The notes under the pieces were generated by a model. That model made no database searches and was not told the DNA's origin. It was given only the letters and a program-made list of their open reading frames with translations. The position numbers were made by a program, and so were the translations under genes. Of a DNA stretch of 64,000 nt, positions 34,993-46,900 are shown piece after piece. Numbering within the stretch: the stretch's first letter is position 1; every line of letters begins with the position of its first letter. Location: NCBI GenBank assembly GCA_958510875.1, contig OY294068.1, forward strand, positions 30,670,297-30,734,296, read 5' to 3'. This stretch comes from Endomychus coccineus (Eukaryota; Arthropoda; Insecta; Coleoptera; Endomychidae).

Positions 34993-37900
34993 GTGAGTAA
35001 ACAATATATAACGTAACGAATAGAGGTGGAGAATTATTAATGCAGCTGAATGTTGCTCAGAACTAACCTTGTTCACATTTACCTGCACTTTTCGATCAGT
35101 GAAGTAACAAGTACTACTTAAACCCAGAGCCGCCCCTATGTTAAATGGCGTCCACGCAATACTCTCTATATGCACAAGGCCTTGGAGCTGACAAAAACTA
35201 AACTGTGGCGTCATTAACAAAGGATTGGAGTAGAGACGTAGTTCTCTACAGTATCTTTTATTCGTAATGACGCGTGGCCAGTATTGAGTGTGTCAGGTGA
35301 TACATATTGGAAATTAACAGAGTTTTGCCTGGCTCTTGTGTAAAGGCGCTGATGATTATAGGCAGGCATTATTCCAGAAAATATGATCTTTTCAATGAAT
35401 TTGGAACATGTACTGAGGATAGAGACAGGTCTGCAATTTTCGCATTTATAAGGATATTTTTTGACGTGACAACGTCTTATAATTCGATGGAGCCGGCTGC
35501 ACGCACGAGAAAACATGACTCATGCGGCGTTACCTCGCTTTGATGCGTTCCATTTGAGCATGCGGCGTTACCTCGCTCTAAGGCGTTTCATTTAAGGCTT
35601 GAAGTGCAAGCGAGAGCGTCTCCTACTTGAGTGAGCGATGCGTCCGCGTGAACAGCTGCTATACAAAATAATACATTTACATGTTTTCGTCGAGTATGAA
35701 GTGCAGTGAAAAGTGAATGTGGTGTCAATTGTTTATAGCAACGATAATTGCGGCGATAAAGGTAATGATTCTTTCGATATTACATATATGTTCAGTGATA
35801 TATTGTCGAATATTCGTGCTTTCATCATTAAAATAAATAGCATCGGTCCGCTAGTGCAGCGATTGTAGGTTATGCTATAATTGACAAAACTATAACAATA
35901 AGTTAACAGAACTATTTCACGATGAGTAAAAAATCAATTGCTTTACTATTCGATCGAAATAATTATCGAGCGTAGCTATGATTTCAAAAAATTAAAACAT
36001 AAATGTTAAATCTTCCACATATCATAACAACGTGTCTGAAATGACAGGTTGTACCAGCCAGCCGTCAAAGGGAACAATTTTCTCCTATATCAAACACATT
36101 GAGGCGGGCTTTTTAAAAGCTAAATTGAAATAATTGTATTTATGCGTACAAATAAATGTAACTTGATCAATTCAATTGTGATTTCAATTTACTTCCTTCT
36201 CTATATCCATACAAAATATCTATCAAACAAATAAAATTAAAATTTTCTTTTGAAAAATGAAACCATTCCATCAGTATTTTCTTATGACGTTGTCACGTTC
36301 AACTATCGTCAGTAAACCGACTTTACAGACAACCGATTTTTTTTTTTAATACGGTTAAAACTGATGATATTTTTGATAGGGAAGAACATAATACTTTCTG
36401 TAATGATTTATTTGACAAGTGTATAAATGGGCTTGCATTATTGAGATAGTCACTTCTCCAATAGCAATAGGTTCAAAATAAAACCTGTGGGACTATATTA
36501 CAGCATAAATGCAATACAAATACAAATTGTATTTCGGATAAAATTAGTGATTGTCACAATCTAGGAACTGTAAGACCCTCTATATTGATATGTTAATAAA
36601 CGTCTCTAACCTACAGATAAATAACCGTAAAATAATCTAATCCGTGTTTTGACGGGCAATTGAGATGGGCTTATGACACTGTTTTGTTTAGATTGGAGAC
36701 TGTTGACAAACTTAACGCTGACTCTGCGATGCAGGGGTGTTTTTAAAACACACGTGCACTATCGCAGAAGGCTTAGAGTTAAATTTAATTAAATATTGAA
36801 TTCATTCGAGTTTTGCTTCTCTTTAAGACTTTAAGGTAGTATATTAAAGAAAAATACGTTTATCCCAAATTGTGCTAGCATTGTGATAGTGTTAAATTAC
36901 AAGAAAGGGTGAGTTTTCTCACAGAGCATACTTAAGTTTTCATATCCGTTTGAACTGAGTTTCTAATAATATTATTAATAAGATTCTTAACCCAGTATGA
37001 ATTATTAATAAAATTCTCGGGAAATAGGTCACAATAACACTTTGTTTTAAATATTCGTCTTTACGTACGTTTCGGTCTCACGACCATCATCAGAAGACTC
37101 ACTATGTCTAAAAAGGGGGGTTTATTAAAACTAATTATAGCACAAGCGTCCAAATCGCACAATTTAACTTCAATCAAAAGAGCCCACGCCGTCGAAACGA
37201 ACAGAACTACGAATAATCGAAATTGTATCGTCAGAATTAAAGTATAAAAAAATTTTTTGTAGTAAGAATCCGCTATTCAGTAATATTATATATCATATCA
37301 TATATTTTAATAATATTACTGAATAGCGGATTCTTACTACAAAAAAATTTTTTATACTTTAATTCTGACGATACAATTTCGATTATTCGTAGTTCTGTTC
37401 GTTTCGACGGCGTGGGCTCTTTTGATTGAAGTTAAATTGTGCGATTTGGATGCTTGTGCTATAATTAGTTAATAAACCCCCTTTTTAGACATAGTGAGTC
37501 TTCTGATGATGATCGTGAGACCGAAACGTACGTAAAGACGAATATTTAAAACAAAGTGTTATTGTGACCTATTTCCCGAGAATTTTATATATAATAATAT
37601 TATTCAAATAATCCACTTTAAAAGATATTTTAATTAATGTTAACTGTCTTGCCTGTACAGTATTGACAATTGTATTCTTGTTTCTTGTTAATGTTTTGAG
37701 CTGGTCTGGGACCATTGTACGACTGTTTAAAGTATTCAACAAGGTTTTGTGTCTGGAGGGAACCCTCGCGTTTTGGTGTCCATTTGCACTCCTCAGTACA
37801 AAGTGTTATTGCTAAGTGATCTAGATCTGTAGCATGGTTGCTACGGTATTGAGTATAAGTATAGCTTGATACATTTGTTCAGGCATTACAGTTTTCAGTC

Positions 37901-40900
37901 CAACAAGTTTAAAGGTATATTGTTTATAATAACCGGATTAATGATAATGGTTGAGCATATCTGGAGTATTTACGTTAATGCAACAAGTCAATATTCAAAG
38001 TTTTAAGATGTCTAACTTTAGTAAAGTCGTGTCACTGTAGAATGAGTATGCTCAGAAGCTTTAATTCTTTCCAGGTATGCCATTGAACATCCTGAAACAA
38101 GAGTCGCCCAATCGTCCAATTGTTTTTACAAGGTGGTTATTTTATTAATATTTCGGCTAAATATTATTTTACTATGCATTATAATTTTCTATTTTATCAT
38201 GTCACTAGGGTTGGTTAATATTATAAATAGTCTATACTAAAGATTAAATATATAAAAAATTCTCGGGAATTAGGTCACATTAACACTCTGTTATAAATGT
38301 TCGTCTTTACGTACGTTTCGGTCTCACGACCATCATCAGAAGACTTATTTTGTTAAAAAGGGGTTAACTAAAACTAATTAGCACAAGCGTTCATATCGCA
38401 CAATCTTCAATCAAAAAGCTCACGCCGTCGAAACGAACAGAACCACGAATAATCGAAAATTGTATCGTTAATATTAAAGTATAGATTTTTTTGTAACAAG
38501 AAACCACTGTTAAGTAATATTCTCATAATGTACAAACGCATATTGCTATGGTCTCAAAGCAACTGAAGTTCTAAGCTATTTGTTTGTAATAACACGACCC
38601 AGATGTAGATTTATGACGTACTTGTAAAGGTTTTAGACCTGCATTGGGATTTAGTTTACTTTAAGCGTTCTTCCTAAAATATACTTTTAACATTATAAAG
38701 ACGTATGTAGGAATTTGCAAGAGTTTTAATTAATCAAGTTAGTATAAATCTGACTCAATCCTTGAATATCATTCCTATGATTTACAGAATTTGAATCCCT
38801 TTTTATGTGAATCATCTCCAGGATAGATCTTTTATAATAATTGGTTTCTTTAGTTAAAATATTAACATTTTTGTAATCAAATTGATGGTTATAATCAAAA
38901 CAGTGCTTAGCAAGGGCGGTGGAATTTTCTAAGTTATTATTTCTTGTGCTACACTTATGGCCGTACATTCTTTTTTGTAAATATTGTTTAGAGATTCCAG
39001 TATAAGTTCCATCACAATCTAAACAATTCAATTTATATACTGTGTGGGTTTGTTTATCTTTAGGTATTACAGGTTTTAGATTTGAGAAATATTTCCCAAC
39101 ACAGTTAGTAGGTTTATGCGCAACATTTATATCGTACTTTTTCAAACATTTCTTAAGGTCTCCGGAATGTATGGTAAAGTTATATAATTGTCTGTATTAC
39201 CTGTTATGTTATTTTTATAAGAAAAACCATTATAGATTTTGTTTATTCTCTCTTTAATGATATGATTGTAGAAAGTTTTAGGGTAGCCATTCATTTCCAA
39301 TGCATTACGAACAATTTTTAAATTTTTGGGACGGTCCTCTGCGTGGGATAATTTTACCGCGCGGTCTGTGAGGCTGTTTATGACACTTTTTTTATAACAA
39401 GCTGGTGCAACGGAATTGAAATGAAGATAACGTTGAGACCAGACTTCTTTAGTAAACCAAGAAGTTTTTATTTTTCCATCTGCATCATGCCTAATGGTCA
39501 TATCTAGAAAATTAATGTTATTGTTTATTTCTATTTCACAAGTGAATTGAAGTTTACAATGGAAATTGTTAAATTTATTAATCACATATTGAATTTTATG
39601 GTTGGGAACACACATAAGGCAATCATCTACATACCGTTTAAAGAATACAGGCTGAAAATCTAATGAATTTATAACAGATTCCTCTAGGCATTCCATAACG
39701 AGGTTAGCAATGGTAGCTGAAATAGGAGATCCCATTGCTGTGCCGAAAATTTGTCCAAAATATTGCTCACCGTATTTATTCGTTGTTCTGTTCGTTTCGA
39801 CGGCGTGAGCTTTTTGATTGAAGATTGTGCGATATGGACGCTTGTGCTAATTAGTTTTAGTTAACCCCTTTTTAACAAAATAAGTCTTCTGATGATGGTC
39901 GTGAGACCGAAACGTACGTAAAGACGAACATTTATAACAGAGTGTTAATGTGACCTAGTTCCCGAGAATTTTTTATATAATTCATACTGGGTCAAGAATC
40001 TTATTATATTACTAAAGATTAAATGTCAGTCAGCGAATACACCTCTTACAGAATAATTTATATAAGCATGCGATATAAGCAATGTACCATTTAAACGTAA
40101 AAATTCCAACACATGAAGTCAGTTCAAGTGATAATTATTGTTTAGGTCCCTACTTTTGACCGGCGGTGTAGGAAAATGAACGCTATGAGCTGTGAACCTA
40201 AAACAACTGATACCTTTCGTATGTGACAAAGTTTATTGACTGGATATCAAGTGACGTCGTACTACACATGCGTATTGAAGAATTGAAAGCTAGAGAATCT
40301 TGTATTCAATTACAATTTATTATAACTTCCCATTGTAGTTGCTTGAGTTAAGAAAACCTGAGTCATTGTATTTTAATGTAGGATGCATAGGTTAAGAACT
40401 GCTTGCATGCTTGTTTCTGTTGTGTGAATGAATGAACTTATGTGTAACATTATGTAGGTCGGTAAGTTTGCATTATTTTTTCTACACTGATGCATTCCGT
40501 CTCCGGTCGTAAATCTTGTTATTTGAACTAACAAAGACATTTACTTCGTATTTCATCTGAATATTGTATATTAATTACTACTTACTTAACTCATACGAAA
40601 TAACTGCTCTGCATCATTCATTCATCCACATTGCACTTTGATTTTTACCTGCAGTACAAATGTGACATAACGTAAACGAAGAGCCGAAATTGTGAAAAAC
40701 GGCAATTCGTTTGTCAGTCGTAGGTTCCATTTTACTTACCGAAAATCGATGAATTTGGCCAAATCATATACGACTTTGTTAAGAGTAAATTCTTCTTATG
40801 CAAATCGAATTTCTAAAAACGATGGTATCATTATTTTTTGACTCAACCTTCTCTTAACCTCACTTTTGTGCTCGAAAAACCAACTGTATTAAATATAGCA

Positions 40901-43900
40901 TAAGCAATTTTTTTTAGAGGAAAGACACATGAAAATTAATTTTGCAGTATCGTAAAATATTACATTTTGGTAGTAGAACATACTCTGATTTTTTTGTTTT
41001 GATATCTTCATTAGGTGTTTGAATGCATTTTCTTAGGCGTTTGAAGTAGATCTGTCAGGTTTATCCTATCGACTTCTACTTGACTTCGAACTAGATTTTG
41101 TATTGGTGTAGGAAATTTTTTCGTATCTGGCGCTGCTTGTAGGTTAAGGTCGAACTTTGAACTGAAAAATTCCATCGAGATGCGGTTTCAACCATTTTTA
41201 AACATTTATTTCACTCGATCATCTTTAATGAAGGGCCGGGACTTAACCCCGTAGATGCACTTAGGTCACTGGATTGGGCAAAATATTGCTCACGCTAGCT
41301 TCAATAAGATCATCCAGAAGCAGCTCTGCAGAACTTCGGACAAAAAATAGGGACTTCGCCGATTTCAAATGCGACCGTGTGACAACTTCAAAGGAGTGTT
41401 TGGCGATGTTCAACCGCGATAAGAAGGTGTTTTTGCGTTTCGTAACCGTGGAGGGAACATGGATCCATCACAACATACCAGAAACCAAAGAACAGTCGAA
41501 ACAGTGGACTTGTCCAGGCGAATCGAAGCCGAAAAAGGCCAAACTGGATTTATCGGCCACCAAAGTCATGGCGACAGTTTTTTGGGATGCACACGGTATT
41601 GTCCATATCGTTTATCTAGGAAAGTGCAAAACGATCACCGGTGTATATTATGCATATCTGTTGAATCAATTCGACGCCGATTTGAAGCGAAAGCTGCCGC
41701 ATTTGGCAAAGAAATAAGTGCTCTTCCATCAGGACAACGTACCGGCACTCAAGTTCGCAAGAGCAATGGCAAAATTGCACGAATTGCGCTACAAATTGGT
41801 TCATCATCCGCCATATTCTCCAGATTTGGATCCCTGCGATTTTTATCTATTTCCAAACTTGAAGAAATGGCTTGGCGGAAAGAGATTCGGCTCCACCGAT
41901 GACATCGCTGGAACAAACGCCTATTTTGAAGGATTGCCGAAATCGTATTATTTGGAAGGGATCGTTCATTTTCAGGAAATTTTACTTTGCCCTCGTATAC
42001 GAGGATGTGTCATTTTTATCGAATAGCTAACTGTTCAGCAGACGTAGTATTAGACCCAAAGCTCCACAATTGGGATTTCTATCTCTTTCATTCGGACAGT
42101 TCCCTTTGTAGAAAGGAATAGAATATTAGCCATATAGTTTTATTAGATATATGACGTACCCTTTGAATTCATGATGCATATTCAAACCGCTATTCATCTT
42201 GTAATGCTTTACAATATTTGTATTAGGTATAATTGAATAATAATACTTATTTTTCCATTAGTGGGCTTAATTTGTATGGTAAGGCAATGCCTTCCTTTCC
42301 TACTGTGAACTTGAATGTTCAAAACTTGCCCAATCCTACTAAATCCATCTTCCGTTTCATACAAGACGTATGTTTTTGGTCTACTCTGCTCTGAGTAATC
42401 ACCTAGTTAACGGAAACCACTTGTGATAATTCTTATCTCAATCTAGATATTGCAAACAGATTGTTGTACAATTATATTAGTATCAAATCTAACATGAAAT
42501 TATGTCGATCGTTATTGTTCAGTAAAACAAAATGTACCAAATAAAACCGGTAGATTACTTCGCCCGTATTCGGTAATATTGTATTATGAAGTTAGTGCTT
42601 GTGAACGTGCCTACTGGTATCGTATTAACACCTTGATCGTGTATGTTATGTTAATGTTAGCACCGTATAGTATTTTCACACACTCATGTCATGATAGTGT
42701 TACGTCAAATAACTTGTACCAACCATAGGCGTCCGCAGAATTTACCGTAGAGTGGGGCAAAACAAATAACACCAATAACTGTCTCCAATCTTTGGAGTCG
42801 AAAACTTCTAGAATGTTCACCCACTCTGAGAAAGACACTCTGATCTACATAAAAGTTTGGGCAAAATCCACAATTCAACTTATTGACTATAGATTCCACT
42901 CCTTTTCCTAGCTTTTTTTTGTTATTTTTCAAATGTTGACTTTGTTTGTTTGAATTTTTGAAAGAAGTAGTTAAATTCATTCAATTCACTTTTTATATCA
43001 TTCAATTCACGTTTTATATCATTCAAGTAAAGCTTCTATAATTTGTTTTTCATTATATTACAGATTATGTTATAATTTATTGTTAATTATTATCTGTTTT
43101 ATTAGATTTACTTCCTTTTGGAAATTTTGGGCGGACATTGGAATTGACACAAGTCAGTGGACCATACTATGATATGCTGTCTGTCAATTTGTGACAATTT
43201 GGATTGTCAGAATAATAATTTTTCTACAGTGTATTATTCAGTGTAATGTTCATTTATAATATAATGGATTTCCAACGAGTAAAGACCAGTTCAATATTGA
43301 AAATGAAAAACTTTATACAAGAAATAAAATTGCCGTAGTTTAATTAGGCTCAAATTGAAATTGGACCAAAATGGCCTATATTTCTTTAGAAAATTTCCAG
43401 TCCAGTTTCTGGACTGGCTCTCGCTGGAATGGCATCATGGGAAGTGATTCTAATCGTTCTTATAACACTGTTTTTTATTCTACGCAATTTCCAAATTTCC
43501 AGATGGTTGGGCAACTGGCCCCTTCTTGCCACCTAACAGGGTGCCTATGGTACCAAGAACTCATAAGCCTGGAAAAGCAACACTTATTCCGTTTTCCTGA
43601 ATCATTGGTCGACACATTGTTCCTTACATTCGGAAAGCTACTGTAAAGCGGCCATCAGACGATCAATATTACTGTTAATATTTTAAAATAATGATGATAA
43701 AGGCTCATTATTTGGAAAGTATAGGCAAGAAGTAGTCCAGGGCTATTAGACCAAAAATAGATTTCTCAAAAGATTTTTTGCGTAAAAGTGTTAGCTGTGA
43801 ACATCATAAATTTCCCATTTTCCCAGAACATCTAGATGAATTGTGAAGTATGAAAAACCATTCAGAATCTCATAAAACGAAAAAAGCCCCCAAAACATAA

Positions 43901-46900
43901 TATATTCACTCTCTGCCTCTGTCTGTCTCTGTCTGTCTCTATCTGTCTCTGTCTGTCTCTGTCTGTCTCTGTCTGTCTCTGTCTGTCTCTGTCTGTCTCT
44001 GTCTATCTCTGTCTGTCTCTGTCTGTCTCTGTCTGTCCCTGTCTGCCTCTGTATGTCTCTGTCTGTCTCTGTCTGTCTCTGTCTGTCTCTGTCTGTCTCT
44101 GTCTGTCTCTGTCTGTCTCTGTCTGTCTCTGTCTGTCCCTGTCTGCCTCTGTATGTCTCTGTCTGTCTCTGTCTTTCGCTCTCTCTCTCCTCAATTTGAT
44201 GCCCCGGTAGGTATGAGCATAGATTACTATGGACTTAGGCCATCACTAAGAATTCGTGTCGACTCTACTACTCGACGTGGGTTGTATTGTAATGGAATTC
44301 TGCTTTGAATAACATTTAAAATTACATAAATAAAAATTTGTGCCTCTTCAATTAGTACCGTAAGACATTTTGAAATAGTTGGGATTTCTTAAAGTTTAAT
44401 CTCCCGACTACTAATACAATTATAAGTGGCAGAAAATTGAATTGAATGAATTCACAACTAATTGAATCAAATTGAAACCACTTTGAACAAACTCCTACAA
44501 GCCATATTAATTCAAATAAATGAATGTATAATTTTATCTTCTGCATAAAATTAAATCTTCAAATTGCTGTCGGTACTAAGACTTGAAACAATCTTTGGAA
44601 TATGAATCATATTCTCATTAACAAGAATTTAATAAAAATGCTGTTTCCGGAAATTTTATTAAAAAATTCAATTAAAATGTTGATCTTGAACTTTGAAGTG
44701 ATGTAATTTAAAATACCATCTTCTTTGAGCCAGGTTTGGCAATCAATCTCATCATGATGTTTTAGAGTTAATCATCTTTCTTCAGGATGTTGAGGTTTAA
44801 TTGGAATTTTCTCTGACAAATAGAAAGGTTGATTTGGGAAAATGGAAGGTACGCAATCTTGAACAAGTTCTGGAATCTTTCTAGGACCCACAAGTACATA
44901 TCCATCACGGTTCGTTATCTTGTATTCTTCAATAATTTCGCTATCAGGAGAATGTTTACAACAGACATATGAATTTTTATTAGGAACGAAAGAATCTCTA
45001 TGAGTTGCACTAATCCATTTTTGCTTCAAACTATCGTCTCGTGGAAAGCAAATGTTGAATAATAAGTCTTGTGTGGGTTACTGGCATAGTTGCTGTGGTA
45101 GTTCGCTACACAACACTCAGCTGACATTCTAATATAAAATGATTTGAATTAAAAATGAAACATTCCCTCATCATGATCCAGGTATCCTCAAGAAAACAGA
45201 TAAAACTTTCCAAACGATCGATAAAACGAACTATTTATTACACAAATCACTGTACCGGTCTACTAACATCAAAATGGTCGTCTAAGACACTAGGCACCTA
45301 ACAACCAACACGTTACCATTTCACTTAAACTCTTGAACTATACTTTTGTTAATTTTTGGCAGGGCGAAGGAATTCAATGAGATCTTTATTTTCTACCACT
45401 GTATGTAATTAGTATGAATATATTCACCGACCGACTGACATTACGAATTCTTCACTGCACTGACAGTAGCTGCTCTCAGTATTCGTACGCGGCACCGCAG
45501 TTTTATTGGCCCGAGTTGAACATATGTTATGTGCGTCTCCAAGTCCACGAAATAGCGTTTTATCAAGACCGCTATGTTGAGAGTATTACTATGGTTGTCA
45601 ATTACTGTAACAGTTCATTCAATAATAGCATCCTGGATCTTTATTTTTCAATCGAACTATTGAATGGAAAATTATGATACGAGGTATCATATGTTATCAT
45701 AAACCGAACATGAGAGTAGACGCATGAGATATCATTAAATATAATTATCTAAAAGTGACATGTGAACTTGATATGAATGGAATTTACATTATGTATGAAG
45801 CTATATTTGCCATTAGCTTCTGATTTTTTTGGGAGATGAAATTATAGGTTTTCTGAATTAATATGGCTCGTAGGGACCGATGGACGTTGTTCAAAGTGGT
45901 CTCAATTTGATTCTATTATTACAGTCATATGTGAATTATTCAATTCAATTTCTTGGCATTTATAATTGTATTAGTAGTCTGGAGATTTAACTACAACAAA
46001 TTCCAACAAATGTCTTACAGCGATAAAAAATTATAAATATTTATTAACGTGATTAAAATTTAGATAATATACGTAGTATCAAAAATGCATGATGTATAGA
46101 TAAAATGAAGTATAAACAAGGCAGTAGAAGGTGAGGAGTATAGATTCAGACTTTGATAAAAAAAATCGCAAATCATAGGAGAAAATTAAAAATTCGAAAA
46201 GTTTTCCAAATGTATGAACTAATCAACTATTAAAAACCAGTTTTCAATTTATACATTTATAAAGATTTATAGAAATACATTTTCAAGTTAAGTTTATCGG
46301 ATGTTTTTACATGAGAAGTCAATTATCATCCTCATACCTCATGTTCACTTATTTTCCATTAATCTATTAATCGAAATTCGAAATGATGGAACTTCAATTT
46401 TTCCTTTCTCGTAGATCTTCCTAAATGTAACATAATTTACAACAAACCAACAAAATGCGTGCCATCTACAAAGTACTATTATGTAAGTTAGTAAGTTAAG
46501 TTGCTAAGAATTATCACGATTGTTAAAAGTCTATCTATCTTCTATAAAAAAAGTGGCCAATTAATTTTTTCCCTTGGATTCGAATTTAAAAATGAAAGAC
46601 GAGAAGCAACATTGATCTTGGTTTTCCAATATTGTAAGAGAAAGCTGCTGATAACATGCAGAAGACAACAATTTGAGTTATAAACAAATAGATACCCGCG
46701 ATTTGTGATATATTTGGTGTAATAATGGGGAATTAGGTAAAATGATTGCACAAAGTATGTTTTCGCGAAGCGGTCAAACGGTAAATGCAATCCAGTTGAA
46801 ATTGTGACACAAACTAGATATCATGCTCTAAATGTATTGACATCAAAATTCGAACTTTTCAAGTTTTTGAGCAGACCGGTCCGACGAAATACTCGACGCT

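Larger units (their letters stand above)
36965..37600. repeat. Two Penelope terminal repeats head to head (hairpin)
   Basis: An almost perfect inverted repeat with arms of about 270-280 bp meeting near 37293-37305. Arm landmarks: CTCGGGAAATAGGTCAC at 37016 against GTGACCTATTTCCCGAG at 37563, and ACTGAATAGCGGATTC near the centre. Differences are few: one base in a stem, and a small indel near 37120/37470. Each arm is one terminal repeat and holds one hammerhead-like motif. Confidence 0.85.
38250..40010 (-). mobile_element. Penelope-like element with inverted terminal repeats
   Basis: Terminal repeats at about 38255-38530 and 39778-40010 lie in opposite orientations. Between them the minus strand encodes the RT C-terminal half and a GIY-YIG domain. 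The RT N-terminus is missing: coding sequence ends abruptly where the right repeat begins at about 39778. The outermost sequence (TTCATACTGGGTCAAGAATC near 39983) is the inverse of that at 36975, so both Penelope blocks share the same repeat ends. Confidence 0.85.

Noticed and set aside
44003..44194. Open frame rich in Asp-Arg-Gln-Thr repeats
   Set aside because: It is the translation of the GTCTGTCTCT minisatellite, with no gene signals.
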